Below are positions 47,233 to 59,307 of a DNA stretch of 64,000 bases, piece after piece. The DNA lies in assembly GCA_018882965.1 (NCBI GenBank), contig VEQY01000010.1:1-64000 (forward strand), read 5' to 3'. Made by a program: the position numbers and the translations under genes. Under the pieces are notes generated by a model. The model was not told the DNA's origin. It did not search any database and saw nothing but the letters and a program-made list of their open reading frames with translations. This DNA comes from Mycobacterium sp. (lineage in GTDB: Bacteria > Actinomycetota > Actinomycetes > Mycobacteriales > Mycobacteriaceae). Position 1 is the stretch's first letter; every line of letters starts with the position of its first letter.

Positions 47233-49959
47233 GTGACCAACGATGACAACAACCACGACAACCTTCCCGTCGCCGAGGAGCTGCCTGAGCGCCTGAGGGT
47301 GCACTCGCTGGCACGGTTGCTGGATTCCACCAGCAAGCGGGTTCTGGAGGTCCTCGCCGAGATCGACGGCCGCACCCGCAGCGCCCAGTCCAGCGTCGAC
47401 CGCGCTGACGCAATCAAGGTTCGCGACGTGCTGGCGGCCGGATCCCCCGCGGCCGAACCGGCAACCCAGCCGACATCTGAGGTCTCAGCGGCCTACATGC
47501 CGCTCTTCGTCGCGCCGCAAACCGTTCCCGCCCGCCGCGCCGTCGATCCCGCGCCCGCAGAGGCGACCGTCGCGACGGAACTCGCCGACGGCGCCGGTGA
47601 CGATGACGATGATGACGACGAGGACGAGGACGGGGACGAGCGCCCCGCCGGGCGGCGCCGTCGTCGCGGCCGCCGTGGTCGCGGTCGCGGCAGGGGTGAG
47701 CAGTCCGGTCCGGACGGCGATGACGGGGAGTCCGGGGATCAGGCCGAGGATGACGACGCCCCCGACACCGACGACGAGGAGTCCGCCGCGGGGGAGGGAG
47801 CGACTCGCCGCCGGCGACGCCGTCGGCGCCGTAAGACCGGCGGGGGCGACGACGCCCAGGACCCCGCAGCGTCCGACGATCCGCCCAACACCGTCGTTCA
47901 CGAGCGCGCGCCGCGCAAAAAGACCGAGCGCAACGGTGAGATCCAGGGCATCAGCGGCTCGACGCGGCTGGAGGCGAAGCGTCAGCGCCGTCGGGACGGC
48001 CGCGACGCGGGCCGCCGTCGCCCGCCGATTCTGTCCGAGGCCGAATTCCTGGCCCGCCGGGAGGCAGTGGACCGGCTGATGGTGGTGCGCGACAAGGTCC
48101 GCACCGAGGCCCCGCACGTCGGCGCCCGCTACACCCAGATCGCGGTCCTCGAGGACGGGGTCGTCGTCGAGCACTTCGTGACCTCGGCTGCGTCGGCGTC
48201 TCTGGTCGGCAACATCTACCTCGGCGTGGTCCAGAACGTGCTGCCCTCGATGGAGGCCGCCTTCATCGACATCGGGCGCGGCCGCAACGGGGTGCTCTAC
48301 GCCGGTGAAGTCGACTGGGAGGCGGCCGGACTCGGCGGTTCCAACCGCCGGATCGAACAGGCCCTCAAGTCCGGCGACTATGTCGTCGTGCAGGTCAGCA
48401 AGGATCCCATCGGTCACAAGGGCGCCCGGCTCACCACCCAGGTTTCGCTGGCCGGCCGGTATCTGGTCTATGTGCCCGGCGCGTCGTCTACCGGGATCAG
48501 CCGCAAGCTTCCCGATACCGAACGTCAGCGGCTCAAGGAGATCTTGCGCGAGGTCGTTCCCGCCGATGCCGGCGTCATCATCCGCACCGCCTCCGAAGGT
48601 GTCAAGGCCGAGGACATCCGTGCCGACGTCGAACGCCTTCAGCAGCGCTGGGCCGAGATCGCCGAACAGGCGGAGACCGCCAAGGCCAAGGCCTCCGGTG
48701 CGGCCGTGACGCTCTACGAGGAGCCGGACGTTCTGGTCAAGGTGATCCGCGACCTGTTCAACGAAGACTTCTCCGGTCTCGTTGTCTCCGGCGAACAGGC
48801 CTGGGAGACCATTAACTCCTACGTGCACTCCGTGGCACCCGAACTCGTGGCCAAAGTGACGCGGTATGACCCGCCCGGCGGTCCTGACGGGCCGGATGTC
48901 TTCGCCGTGCACCGTATCGACGAGCAGTTGGCCAAGGCGATGGATCGCAAGGTCTGGTTGCCGTCCGGCGGCACACTGGTGATTGACCGCACCGAGGCGA
49001 TGACCGTCGTCGACGTCAACACCGGAAAATTCACCGGCTCCGGTGGCAACCTCGAGCAGACGGTCACCAAGAACAATCTGGAGGCGGCCGAAGAGATCGT
49101 GCGCCAGCTTCGGTTGCGTGACATCGGCGGCATCGTGGTCATCGACTTCATCGACATGGTGCTCGAGTCCAATCGCGACCTTGTGCTGCGCCGGCTCACG
49201 GAGGCGCTCGGCCGCGATCGCACCCGCCATCAGGTTTCCGAGGTGACCTCGCTGGGCCTGGTGCAACTGACGCGCAAACGGTTGGGCATCGGGCTGATCG
49301 AGGCCTTCTCCACGACCTGCCCGGAGTGCGCGGGACGCGGAGTGCTGATGCATGCCGATCCGGTGGACACCGCCGCCGCGGCCGGCCGCAAGTCGGAGGG
49401 CGGTGGCCGCCGTAATCGGCGCGGGCGAAAGTCCAAGGGCGGCGACGCTGCGGAGGAGGCGAAGGACACCGCCGTCGCGCGGGTCCCGGCGCACGCCGCC
49501 GGGGAACACCCGATGTTCAAGGCGATGGCTGCCGCGACCAAGACCGACGACGAGGGCGAGATCGTCGCAGACGTCGAATCCGAGGAGATTGTCGTCCCCG
49601 CCGAGGCGGCAGAGGCCGTGGAGATGGAACTCGACGAAGTCGATGACGACGTCATCGACGAGGATGACGATCTCGACCTCGACGAGGACGACGACGAGAA
49701 CGACGACGACGAGGACGACGAGGACGAGTTCGACGAGGACGACGACGAGGACGAGTTCGACGAGGACGACGAGGACGACGACGACGAGGACGACGACGAG
49801 GACGAGGACGGGGATGAGGACGAGGACGACGACGAGGACGACGAGGAGCGAGCCGACGAGCCGATCGACCAGATCAGCGCGGTGCCGTCTGCTGGTCGGC
49901 GACCCCGCCGAAGGTCCGCGGCCCGGCCCGCGGGTCCGCCCGACGCCGGCGCGGTTTGA
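47233..49959 (+). CDS. rne: Ribonuclease E/G
   Basis: This 908-residue endoribonuclease starts mRNA decay and matures rRNA. A disordered N-terminal third carries an acidic DDDDDEDED run (near 120) and RGRRGRGRG-type arginine clusters. The S1 domain begins near residue 295 and the catalytic aspartates lie in VVDVNTGKFTG (near 593) and VVIDFIDM (near 636). The zinc link is CPECAGRG near 695. The last 110 residues include a nearly uninterrupted Asp/Glu tract (about residues 800-876). The GTG at 47233 follows a GAGGAGAG site. It corresponds to Rv2444c. Its stop overlaps the -35 of the rplU promoter. Confidence 0.96.
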   Translation: MTNDDNNHDNLPVAEELPERLRVHSLARLLDSTSKRVLEVLAEIDGRTRSAQSSVDRADAIKVRDVLAAGSPAAEPATQPTSEVSAAYMPLFVAPQTVPARRAVDPAPAEATVATELADGAGDDDDDDDEDEDGDERPAGRRRRRGRRGRGRGRGEQSGPDGDDGESGDQAEDDDAPDTDDEESAAGEGATRRRRRRRRRKTGGGDDAQDPAASDDPPNTVVHERAPRKKTERNGEIQGISGSTRLEAKRQRRRDGRDAGRRRPPILSEAEFLARREAVDRLMVVRDKVRTEAPHVGARYTQIAVLEDGVVVEHFVTSAASASLVGNIYLGVVQNVLPSMEAAFIDIGRGRNGVLYAGEVDWEAAGLGGSNRRIEQALKSGDYVVVQVSKDPIGHKGARLTTQVSLAGRYLVYVPGASSTGISRKLPDTERQRLKEILREVVPADAGVIIRTASEGVKAEDIRADVERLQQRWAEIAEQAETAKAKASGAAVTLYEEPDVLVKVIRDLFNEDFSGLVVSGEQAWETINSYVHSVAPELVAKVTRYDPPGGPDGPDVFAVHRIDEQLAKAMDRKVWLPSGGTLVIDRTEAMTVVDVNTGKFTGSGGNLEQTVTKNNLEAAEEIVRQLRLRDIGGIVVIDFIDMVLESNRDLVLRRLTEALGRDRTRHQVSEVTSLGLVQLTRKRLGIGLIEAFSTTCPECAGRGVLMHADPVDTAAAAGRKSEGGGRRNRRGRKSKGGDAAEEAKDTAVARVPAHAAGEHPMFKAMAAATKTDDEGEIVADVESEEIVVPAEAAEAVEMELDEVDDDVIDEDDDLDLDEDDDENDDDEDDEDEFDEDDDEDEFDEDDEDDDDEDDDEDEDGDEDEDDDEDDEERADEPIDQISAVPSAGRRPRRRSAARPAGPPDAGAV

Positions 49960-49984
49960 CCCTCCGATGCTGGTCACGTAACCT
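49956..49984 (+). promoter_or_regulatory. Promoter of rplU-rpmA-obg (TTGACC-17-TAACCT)
   Basis: TTGACC at 49956-49961 and TAACCT at 49979-49984 with a 17-base spacer give the best complete sigma-A-type promoter in the window. The -35 overlaps the rne stop codon. Transcription would start near 49991. Confidence 0.7.
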
Positions 49985-49990
49985 AAGAGA

Positions 49991-50106
49991 GCTGCCGCGA
50001 GGCTTCGCCGGCGGCAGCGGACGCGCCGGTCAGCCCGGTGCAGCCCACACCCCCGACCAGTTCGCGCGCCCCGAGTGGCGCGTGTCCGCGACACGAAGAG
50101 GACCCG
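49991..50106 (+). promoter_or_regulatory. Structured leader of rplU, possible ribosomal-protein autoregulation
   Basis: The leader of about 115 bases can form three hairpins: CTGCCGC (49992-49998) with GCGGCAG (50011-50017); CGCGCC (50065-50070) with GGCGCG (50077-50082); and CGTGTC (50081-50086) with GACACG (50090-50095). The last ends at the ribosome-binding site AAGAGGA. This is the arrangement expected if L21 or another protein controls translation. Confidence 0.4.
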
Positions 50107-50442
50107 ATGGCAGCCGACAAGCCCGCCGCTGCAGCGACCTACGCGATAGTCAAGACGGGCGGCAAGCAGTACAAGGTCGCCGTCGGTGACGTGCTGAAAG
50201 TGGAGAAGCTCGACTCCGAGCCCGGAGCGACGGTGTCCCTGCCCGTCACCCTGGTCGTCGCGGGCGCCACGGTCACCTCCGCCGCCGCAGACCTGGCCAA
50301 GGTCTCGGTGACCGGTGAGGTCCTCGAGCACACCAAGGGCCCCAAGATCCGCATCCACAAGTTCAAGAACAAGACGGGGTACCACAAGCGGCAGGGTCAC
50401 CGTCAGCCGTTGACCGTGCTCAAGGTCACCGGGATCAAGTAG
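50107..50442 (+). CDS. rplU: 50S ribosomal protein L21
   Basis: This 111-residue ribosomal protein binds 23S rRNA domains II and V with L20. The core starts [13 protein letters not shown] near residue 12 and ends with the signature [14 protein letters not shown] near 84, a basic RNA-binding block. The N-terminal Ala/Lys extension of 10 residues is common in mycobacteria. The ATG at 50107 follows a GAAGAGG site. It heads rplU-rpmA-obg. Confidence 0.97.
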   Translation: MAADKPAAAATYAIVKTGGKQYKVAVGDVLKVEKLDSEPGATVSLPVTLVVAGATVTSAAADLAKVSVTGEVLEHTKGPKIRIHKFKNKTGYHKRQGHRQPLTVLKVTGIK

Positions 50443-50462
50443 CGACAGGGAGCGACACAGAC

Positions 50463-50726
50463 ATGGCACACAAGAAGGGCGCTTCCAGTTCGCGCAACGG
50501 CCGCGAGTCCAACGCCCAGCGACTGGGCGTCAAGCGGTTCGGCGGAGAGACCGTCAAGGCCGGCGAAATCCTCGTTCGCCAGCGTGGCACCCACTTCCAT
50601 CCCGGCGTGAATGTCGGCCGCGGAGGTGACGACACCCTGTTCGCGACCGCGCCCGGTGCCGTCCAGTTCGGTGAGAAGCGCGGGCGCAAGACCGTCAACG
50701 TCGTTCGCCCCACACGACCGGAGTAG
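50463..50726 (+). CDS. rpmA: 50S ribosomal protein L27
   Basis: This 87-residue protein reaches the peptidyl-transferase centre with its N-terminal tail, [15 protein letters not shown]. The [14 protein letters not shown] block near residue 38 is diagnostic. It lies 20 bases after rplU with an AGGGAG site before the ATG. Unlike in many Firmicutes, no N-terminal cleavage extension is present. Confidence 0.97.
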   Translation: MAHKKGASSSRNGRESNAQRLGVKRFGGETVKAGEILVRQRGTHFHPGVNVGRGGDDTLFATAPGAVQFGEKRGRKTVNVVRPTRPE

Positions 50727-50813
50727 GCCTCTTTTCGCGGACCTGCGACCGCTGCGAAATCGAGGCCGGTTTCCCGCAGTGAGTTCACGTTCGGCGAGTG
50801 AAAGGACGCCCCG

Positions 50814-52262
50814 ATGGCCCGGTTCGTCGACCGCGTCGTAATTCACGTGCGCGCCGGCAACGGCGGCAACGGATGCGCGTCGGTGCATCGCGAGAAGTTC
50901 AAACCGCTCGGTGGACCGGACGGCGGTAACGGCGGGCGTGGCGGCAGCGTGATCCTCGTCGTCGACCCCCAGGTGCACACCCTGCTCGACTTCCATTTCC
51001 ACCCCCACGTCCTGGCGCCTTCCGGCAAGCAGGGCATGGGCGGCAACCGCGACGGCGCCAACGGCGGCGATCTCGAGGTCAAGGTTCCCGACGGCACGGT
51101 CGTGCTCGACGAGAATGGCCGGATGCTGGCTGATCTGGTCGGAGCGGGCACCCGCTTCGTCGCCGCCGAGGGTGGCCGAGGCGGGTTGGGCAACGCCGCG
51201 CTGGCCTCGCGGGCCCGCAAGGCGCCAGGCTTCGCGCTGCTCGGCGAGAAGGGCCGGGCCCGCGACCTGACCCTGGAACTCAAGACCGTCGCCGATGTGG
51301 GCCTGATCGGCTTCCCCTCGGCGGGCAAGTCGTCGCTGGTGTCGAGCATCTCCGCGGCCAAACCCAAGATCGCCGACTACCCGTTCACCACCCTCGTGCC
51401 GAATCTGGGCGTGGTGTCGGCCGGGGACAACACCTTCACCGTCGCCGATGTGCCCGGACTGATCCCGGGCGCCTCGCAGGGCCGCGGACTGGGGCTGGAC
51501 TTCCTGCGCCACATCGAGCGCTGCGCGGTCCTCGTGCACGTCGTCGACTGCGCCACCATCGAACCCGGCCGTGACCCGATCTCCGACATCGACGCTCTCG
51601 AAGCGGAGTTGGCCGCCTACCGCCCGACCCTGCAGGGCGACACCACCCTCGGCGATCTGGCCGAACGGCCGCGCGCGGTGGTGCTCAACAAAATCGACGT
51701 GCCCGAGGCCAGGGAACTCGCCGACTTCGTGCGGCCGGAGATCGAGACGCGCGGATGGCCCGTCTTCGAGGTGTCCACCGTCTCCCGGGAGGGCCTGCGC
51801 GAGTTGTCCTTCGCGCTGTGGGACATGGTCGCGCGCTACCGAGCCGCCCAGCCGCCGGTGGTCGCCCGCCGCCCGGTGATCCGCCCCATGCCGGTCGACG
51901 CCAGCGGATTCAGCGTGACCCCGGATCCGGCTCACCCCGGCGGGTTCGTGGTGCGCGGTTCGCGGCCGGAACGATGGATCGCCCAGACCGACTTCGACAA
52001 CGACGAAGCGGTCGGCTACCTCGGCGACCGGCTTGCGCGCCTCGGGGTGGAGGACGAACTGCTGCGCCTGGGTGCCACTCCGGGCTGCGCGGTCACCATC
52101 GGTGAGATGACCTTCGACTGGGAACCGCAGACCCCGGCCGGCATCGATGTGGTGCCCAGCGGCCGAGGCACCGACGCGCGGGTGGAGCGCAACGAGCGAG
52201 TGGGCGCCGCCGAGCGCAAGCAGGCCCGCCGGCGTCGCCGCGAGGGCGGTGCGGACGGGTGA
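50814..52262 (+). CDS. obg: Obg/CgtA family GTPase
   Basis: This 482-residue essential GTPase acts in 50S assembly and stress responses. The glycine-rich Obg fold occupies residues 1-158 ([15 protein letters not shown] near 16). The G domain starts with GFPSAGKSS near 166, followed by DVPGLIPGA near 214 and NKID near 290. A C-terminal OCT domain covers about 350-430, then a basic tail. The ATG follows GAAAGGA. Its stop overlaps the proB start. Confidence 0.97.
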   Translation: MARFVDRVVIHVRAGNGGNGCASVHREKFKPLGGPDGGNGGRGGSVILVVDPQVHTLLDFHFHPHVLAPSGKQGMGGNRDGANGGDLEVKVPDGTVVLDENGRMLADLVGAGTRFVAAEGGRGGLGNAALASRARKAPGFALLGEKGRARDLTLELKTVADVGLIGFPSAGKSSLVSSISAAKPKIADYPFTTLVPNLGVVSAGDNTFTVADVPGLIPGASQGRGLGLDFLRHIERCAVLVHVVDCATIEPGRDPISDIDALEAELAAYRPTLQGDTTLGDLAERPRAVVLNKIDVPEARELADFVRPEIETRGWPVFEVSTVSREGLRELSFALWDMVARYRAAQPPVVARRPVIRPMPVDASGFSVTPDPAHPGGFVVRGSRPERWIAQTDFDNDEAVGYLGDRLARLGVEDELLRLGATPGCAVTIGEMTFDWEPQTPAGIDVVPSGRGTDARVERNERVGAAERKQARRRRREGGADG

Positions 52263-53368
52263 GTGCGCACCGCGAGGCGATCCGTGCCGCGCGCAGCATC
52301 GTCGTCAAGATCGGCACGACCGCACTGACCGACCCGTCCGGTCTTTTCGACACGGGCCGGCTTGCGGTGCTGGCCGACGCGATCGAGACCCGCATGAAAG
52401 CCGGTTCGGATGTCGTGATCGTCTCCTCCGGCGCGATAGCGGCCGGCATCGAGCCGCTCGGACTCAACCGCCGGCCGGTGGATCTGGCCACCAAACAGGC
52501 CGCTGCCAGCGTGGGCCAGGTTGCACTGGTGAACGCCTGGAGTGCTGCCTTCGCCCGGTACCACCGCACCGTCGGTCAGGTGCTGCTGACCGCTCATGAC
52601 ATCTCCCAGCGCGTCCAGCACACCAATGCCCAGCGCACGCTGGATCGACTACGCGCCCTGCGCGCGGTCGCGATCGTCAATGAGAACGACACCGTGGCCA
52701 CCAACGAGATTCGCTTCGGCGACAACGACCGACTCTCGGCTCTGGTCGCCCATCTGGTCGGCGCCGAGGCACTCATTCTGCTGTCCGACATCGATGGTCT
52801 CTACGACGGTGACCCGCGCGGCAAGAAGGGGGCGACGGCGCGTTTCATCACCGAGGTGGGTGGGCCCGACGACCTGCACGGCGTGGTCGCTGGAAAGGGA
52901 AGCCGGATGGGCACCGGCGGAATGGCTTCGAAGTTGTCCTCCGCGCTGCTGGCCGCCGACGCCGGCGTCCCGGTCCTGCTGGCCGCGGCGGCGGACATCG
53001 AAGCGGCGCTGACCGACGCCTCGGTCGGCACGGTGTTCGCGCCGAACACCGAGAGGATGTCGGCCCGCAAGTTCTGGGTGCGCTACGCCGCCGAGGTCGC
53101 GGGATCACTGACGCTGGACGCCGGCGCGGTCCGCGCGGTGATCACAAGTCGCCGATCACTGCTACCGGCCGGCATCACCACGCTGTCGGGCCGGTTCTAC
53201 GGCGGTGACGTCGTGGAGTTGCACGGGCCCGACGGCGATGTCGTCGCGCGCGGGGTGGTCGCCTACGACGCCGCAGAGCTGGCGACGATGATCGGGCGGT
53301 CGACATCTGACCTGCCCGCCGAGATGCGTCGGCCCGCCGTGCACGCCGACGATCTCGTCGCGGTCTAG
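52259..53368 (+). CDS. proB: Glutamate 5-kinase
   Basis: This 369-residue enzyme phosphorylates glutamate in the first step of proline synthesis. The amino-acid kinase domain has VVKIGTTAL near residue 16, SSGAIAAG near 57 and the N-D-x-L-S-A-L segment near 159. A C-terminal PUA domain spans about residues 275-365. The GTG start overlaps the obg stop. proA lies 3.8 kb downstream rather than adjacent. Its TAG stop overlaps that of the convergent sirtuin within CTAG at 53365-53368. Confidence 0.96.
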   Translation: MSAHREAIRAARSIVVKIGTTALTDPSGLFDTGRLAVLADAIETRMKAGSDVVIVSSGAIAAGIEPLGLNRRPVDLATKQAAASVGQVALVNAWSAAFARYHRTVGQVLLTAHDISQRVQHTNAQRTLDRLRALRAVAIVNENDTVATNEIRFGDNDRLSALVAHLVGAEALILLSDIDGLYDGDPRGKKGATARFITEVGGPDDLHGVVAGKGSRMGTGGMASKLSSALLAADAGVPVLLAAAADIEAALTDASVGTVFAPNTERMSARKFWVRYAAEVAGSLTLDAGAVRAVITSRRSLLPAGITTLSGRFYGGDVVELHGPDGDVVARGVVAYDAAELATMIGRSTSDLPAEMRRPAVHADDLVAV

Positions 53369-54204
53369 GGTAGCCGCGGCGCCAGCAGAGGCAGTTCGTC
53401 GGCGAGCAGGGTGAGGATGGGGGAGCAGCCCGCATCCACCTTCGCCGTCGCGAGGCTGTCACCACGCGTCGGACCGCGATTGACGATCCCGATCGGCATC
53501 CCGGCTGCAGCGGCATGCCGCACGAACCGGTAGCCGGAGAACACGGTCAGCGACGACCCGGCCACCAACAGGGCATCGGAACGGTCGATCAGCGCGTACG
53601 CCTCGGCGACGACGTCCTTGGCCACGGTCTCTCCGAAGTAGACGATGTCGGGCTTGAGGATTCCGCCGCACGCCGGGCAGTCCACGAAGTGAAAGGAATC
53701 GGTGTCGGCGACGGTGGCGTCGGCGTCCGGCGCGACCGCCAACCCGCCGACCCGCTCGGCGCGTTCGGTGAAACCGGGGTTGGCGGCCTCCAGTTGCTCG
53801 GCCAGCGCGGCCCGCGAGAGGGTGTGCCCGCAGTCCAGGCACACCACCCGCGCGTAGGTGCCGTGCAGATTGATCACGACGCGGCTGCCCGCCCTGGTGT
53901 GCAGCAGGTCGACGTTCTGGGTGATCACCCCGGTCACCACACCGGCGTGCTCGAGTGCCGCCAGCGCGCGGTGGCCGGCGTTCGGAATGGTGGTGGCCAT
54001 GTGCCGCCAGCCGACGTGGTTGCGGGCCCAGTACCGCCGGCGGTAGTCCCGGCTGGAGGTGAACTGCCGGATCGTCATCGGGTTGGCCGGCGGCGAGTCC
54101 GGTCCCCGATAGTCCGGGATGCCGGAGTCGGTGGAGATCCCCGCCCCGGTCAGCACTGCCACCCGACGCCCCGCCAGCAGCGCGACGAGCTCGGGAGCGT
54201 CCAT
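53365..54204 (-). CDS. NAD-dependent sirtuin (class II/SIRT4-like deacylase)
   Basis: This 279-residue Sir2-family protein removes acyl groups from lysine while consuming [18 protein letters not shown] near residues 21-35 binds NAD, QNVDLLH near 113 and the catalytic histidine in LHGTYARVV near 127. Two zinc CxxC pairs are CLDC near 137 and CPAC near 193. The [10 protein letters not shown] variant points to the class II group, which includes SIRT4 with lipoamidase activity, so it may not be a simple deacetylase. The ATG at 54204 has a TAGGCT hexamer 6 bases upstream. It is divergent from nadE, which makes the substrate NAD. Confidence 0.9.
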   Translation of the reverse strand: MDAPELVALLAGRRVAVLTGAGISTDSGIPDYRGPDSPPANPMTIRQFTSSRDYRRRYWARNHVGWRHMATTIPNAGHRALAALEHAGVVTGVITQNVDLLHTRAGSRVVINLHGTYARVVCLDCGHTLSRAALAEQLEAANPGFTERAERVGGLAVAPDADATVADTDSFHFVDCPACGGILKPDIVYFGETVAKDVVAEAYALIDRSDALLVAGSSLTVFSGYRFVRHAAAAGMPIGIVNRGPTRGDSLATAKVDAGCSPILTLLADELPLLAPRLP

Positions 54205-54210
54205 GTCACC

Positions 54211-54216
54211 AGCCTA
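54211..54216 (-). promoter_or_regulatory. -10 hexamer TAGGCT, leaderless promoter of the sirtuin gene
   Basis: TAGGCT lies 6 bases before the ATG at 54204 on the minus strand. Confidence 0.45.
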
Positions 54217-54275
54217 AATTCCACCCGAAAGCGCCGAAACGCCCACCTGGGCTGGGTTTGAGCGCCGCGACGGGC

Positions 54276-54281
54276 GACAAT
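54276..54281 (+). promoter_or_regulatory. -10 hexamer GACAAT, possible leaderless promoter of nadE
   Basis: GACAAT lies 6 bases before the GTG at 54288. It matches TATAAT at four positions but not the first base. Confidence 0.3.
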
Positions 54282-54287
54282 TGAACA

Positions 54288-56342
<2,055 letters not shown>

Positions 56343-56361
56343 TCGGGGGTGTGAGTCGGGC

Positions 56362-57150
56362 GTGGTCGATTTGCACTATGAACGCCTCGGCGCCGGCCCC
56401 CGTCTGCTGTACTGCAACGGCTCCGGGGTCACCCTGGCATCGACGTGGCCGATGCTGGCTCCCCTGGCAGCCGGTTTCGACCTGGTCGCCTTCGACTACC
56501 GGGGTCTGGGCGCCAGTACGCCGGTGACCGACTCCTACGCGATGGCTGATCTCGCCGCGGACGTCGCCGGGCTGCTCGACGCGCTCGGCTGGGAGGACAC
56601 CGCGATGATAGGGCTGAGTTTCGGTGGCATGGTCGCCCAGGAGTTCGCCGTCACCTACCCGCAGCGGGTCACCCGGCTGGCGCTGCTCGCGACCTCCCCC
56701 GGCGGCGCTTTCGCCTCCTATCCGCTGGAGACCCTCGCTGGCCTTCCCGACGCCGAACGCGCCGAGCGGATCCTCACTCTGACCGACCGTCGCTGGACCC
56801 CGCAGTGGCTGGCCGCCCATCCCGATCAGGCCGCGCTGGCGAGCTTTGCCACGCCGGACGGGACGGCCGGGACGCCGGGCGCGGTTCTTCAGTTGCAGGC
56901 CCGCAGCGGCCATGACGTGCTCGATCGCCTGGTCCGGGTGTCCTGCCCCACCTTCGTCGGCAGCGGCCGCTTCGACGGCATCGCGCCGATGGCCAACGGA
57001 GAGGCGATCGCGGAGCGGATCGCCGGTGCGCAGTTCCGCGTCTACCAGGGCGGACATGGATTCCTCGCGCAGGATCGCGCGGCGTGGCCCGACCTACTCG
57101 CGTTCCTGGGGTCTGACGGCGAAGGCGCGGCCGATAAGCTGGGCCGATGA
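56362..57150 (+). CDS. Alpha/beta hydrolase
   Basis: This 262-residue hydrolase has a standard triad: the nucleophile in GLSFGGM near residue 90, an aspartate in GRFDGIAP near 207 and a histidine in GGHGF near 233. The sequence DYRGLGAS near 46 is typical of haloperoxidase/esterase-like members. The substrate is unknown. The GTG at 56362 is 19 bases after nadE, and the stop overlaps proA (ATGA), so it forms part of a nadE-hydrolase-proA operon. Its presence between the two suggests no obvious metabolic link. Confidence 0.8.
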   Translation: MVDLHYERLGAGPRLLYCNGSGVTLASTWPMLAPLAAGFDLVAFDYRGLGASTPVTDSYAMADLAADVAGLLDALGWEDTAMIGLSFGGMVAQEFAVTYPQRVTRLALLATSPGGAFASYPLETLAGLPDAERAERILTLTDRRWTPQWLAAHPDQAALASFATPDGTAGTPGAVLQLQARSGHDVLDRLVRVSCPTFVGSGRFDGIAPMANGEAIAERIAGAQFRVYQGGHGFLAQDRAAWPDLLAFLGSDGEGAADKLGR

Positions 57151-58394
57151 GCGCGCAACCCAGTGTGCTGGACGCCGATGTGCGGCAGGCCGTCCACGAC
57201 GCGGCCCGGCGCGCCCGGATCGCGGCGCGCACCCTTGCGACGCTGACCACCATGGTGAAGGACCGTGCCCTGCACGCTGCCGCCGATGCGGTGCTGGGTC
57301 AGTCCCACCGAATCCTGGCCGCCAACGTCGAGGACCTCGAGGCCGCCCGCGAGGCCGGCACCCCCGAGGCGATGCTGGACCGCCTCGCGCTCAACCCGCA
57401 TCGCATCGACGGCATCGCCGCGGGTCTGCGCCAGGTCGCCGGCCTGCCCGACCCGGTCGGAGAGGTGCTGCGCGGGCGGACCCTGCCCAACGGGCTGCAC
57501 CTGCGCCAGCAGCGGGTTCCACTCGGGGTCATCGGCATCGTCTACGAGGGACGGCCCAACGTCACCGTGGACGCATTCGGGCTCACGTGCAAGTCGGGCA
57601 ACGCAGTGCTGCTGCGCGGCAGCTCGTCGGCCGCGCGCTCCAACGCGGAATTGGTCAGCGTCCTGCGCGGTGCCCTGAGCGAGGAGGATCTGCCCGAAGA
57701 CGCGGTGCAGTTGCTGCCCGTCGAGCGCTCCAGCGTCACCCATCTCATCCAGGCCCGCGGACTGGTCGACGTGGTGATCCCGCGGGGCGGCGCCGGACTG
57801 ATCGACGCGGTGGTTCGTGACGCGACGGTGCCGACCATCGAGACCGGGGTGGGCAACTGCCACGTCTACGTCCACGCCGCGGCCGATCTCGATGTCGCGG
57901 AGCGGATCGTGCTCAACGCCAAGACCCGGCGGACCAGTGTCTGCAACGCCGCGGAGACCCTCCTGGTGGATCGCGCCGTCGCGGACACCGCCGTGCCCCG
58001 GCTGGTGGCGGCGTTGCAGCAGGCCGGGGTCACCGTGCACGAACGGCCGACCGAGGATCAACTGCATGCAGAGTTCCTGTCCATGGAGATCGCGCTGGCG
58101 GTCGTCGACGGTATCGATGCCGCAATCGAACACATCAACACCTACGGCACCGGTCACACCGAGGCCATCGTCACCGGCGATCTCGCTGCCGCGCAGCGGT
58201 TCACCGATCGGGTCGACGCGGCCGCGGTGATGGTCAACGCCTCCACCGCCTTCACCGACGGCGAGCAGTTCGGCTTCGGGGCCGAGATCGGCATCTCCAC
58301 ACAGAAGTTGCACGCCCGCGGTCCGATGGGTCTGCCCGAGTTGACATCGACCAAGTGGATCGTCATCGGTGACGGTCATGTCCGGCCGGCGTGA
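57147..58394 (+). CDS. proA: Gamma-glutamyl phosphate reductase
   Basis: This 415-residue enzyme reduces the ProB product to glutamate semialdehyde with NADPH, the second step of proline synthesis. The active-site cysteine lies in [12 protein letters not shown] near residue 265, the signature [10 protein letters not shown] near 210 and the cofactor segment [13 protein letters not shown] near 148. The ATG at 57147 overlaps the preceding stop. It corresponds to Rv2427c; separation from proB is also seen in M. tuberculosis. Confidence 0.96.
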   Translation: MSAQPSVLDADVRQAVHDAARRARIAARTLATLTTMVKDRALHAAADAVLGQSHRILAANVEDLEAAREAGTPEAMLDRLALNPHRIDGIAAGLRQVAGLPDPVGEVLRGRTLPNGLHLRQQRVPLGVIGIVYEGRPNVTVDAFGLTCKSGNAVLLRGSSSAARSNAELVSVLRGALSEEDLPEDAVQLLPVERSSVTHLIQARGLVDVVIPRGGAGLIDAVVRDATVPTIETGVGNCHVYVHAAADLDVAERIVLNAKTRRTSVCNAAETLLVDRAVADTAVPRLVAALQQAGVTVHERPTEDQLHAEFLSMEIALAVVDGIDAAIEHINTYGTGHTEAIVTGDLAAAQRFTDRVDAAAVMVNASTAFTDGEQFGFGAEIGISTQKLHARGPMGLPELTSTKWIVIGDGHVRPA

Positions 58395-58407
58395 GGACGA
58401 GAGACCA

Positions 58408-59301
58408 GTGACCGATTCCCCGGCGCCGGTGGCGCCACTGTTCGCCGACATCGAGGATGTCGCGCGGCGGCTTGCCCAGACCGGTTACCTACCCGACACC
58501 GCGACGGCGACAGCGGTTTTCCTCGCCGACCGGCTCGGCAAACCTCTGCTGGTCGAGGGTCCGGCCGGGGTGGGCAAGACCGAACTGGCCCGTGCGGTGG
58601 CCCAGGCCACCGGGTCAGGCCTGGTCCGGCTGCAGTGCTACGAGGGCGTCGACGAAGCGCGCGCACTCTACGAGTGGAATCACGCCAAGCAGATTCTGCG
58701 CATCCAGACCGCACAGCACGCCACCGACGGCGCGGACTGGGATCAAACCAAATCCGATGTCTTCAGCGAGGAGTTCCTGCTGTCCCGGCCGCTCTTGACC
58801 GCGATCCGGCGCACCGAACCGACCGTCCTGCTCATCGACGAAACCGACAAAGCAGACATCGAGATCGAGGGTCTGCTTCTCGAGGTTCTCAGCGACTTCG
58901 CGGTCACCGTGCCCGAACTGGGCACGATCACCGCCGTGCGCAAGCCCTTCGTGGTGCTCACCTCCAATGCCACCCGGGAGCTGTCCGAGGCTCTCAAACG
59001 GCGTTGCCTGTATCTGCACATCGACTTTCCCAGTGCGGAGTTGGAGCGGCGCATCCTGCTCTCCCGGGTGCCTGAGCTTCCCGAGAGGCTGGCCGAAGAA
59101 CTCGTGCGGATCATCGGGGTTTTGCGCGCAATGCAACTCAAGAAGTTGCCCTCGGTGGCGGAGACCATCGACTGGGCCCGCACCCTGCTCGCGCTGGGCA
59201 TGGACACCATCGACGACGCCACCATCGCGGCGACTCTGGGAGTCGTGCTCAAGCACCAGTCCGACCAGCAGCGCGCCGCCGGCGAGTTGCGGCTGAATTA
59301 G
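58408..59301 (+). CDS. MoxR-type AAA+ ATPase
   Basis: This 297-residue ATPase has Walker A GPAGVGKTE near residue 50, Walker B LLIDETDKAD near 142, sensor TSNATRELS near 187 and the arginine-finger region ALKRRCLYLHIDFP near 197. The length and motif variants fit the MoxR/RavA group, which usually acts with a VWA-domain partner as a metal-inserting or maturation chaperone. The GTG at 58408 follows a GAGGACGAGAG site; an ATG 30 bases upstream is possible. The VWA gene follows 6 bases later. It corresponds to Rv2426c. Confidence 0.88.
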   Translation: MTDSPAPVAPLFADIEDVARRLAQTGYLPDTATATAVFLADRLGKPLLVEGPAGVGKTELARAVAQATGSGLVRLQCYEGVDEARALYEWNHAKQILRIQTAQHATDGADWDQTKSDVFSEEFLLSRPLLTAIRRTEPTVLLIDETDKADIEIEGLLLEVLSDFAVTVPELGTITAVRKPFVVLTSNATRELSEALKRRCLYLHIDFPSAELERRILLSRVPELPERLAEELVRIIGVLRAMQLKKLPSVAETIDWARTLLALGMDTIDDATIAATLGVVLKHQSDQQRAAGELRLN

Positions 59302-59307
59302 GGCGAG

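Noticed and set aside
47485..50469. A very long open frame (994 codons) antisense to rne and rplU
   Set aside because: It is a shadow of the GC-rich coding strand. Its translation over the acidic tract is an implausible Val/Leu run, and rne and rplU are clearly real.
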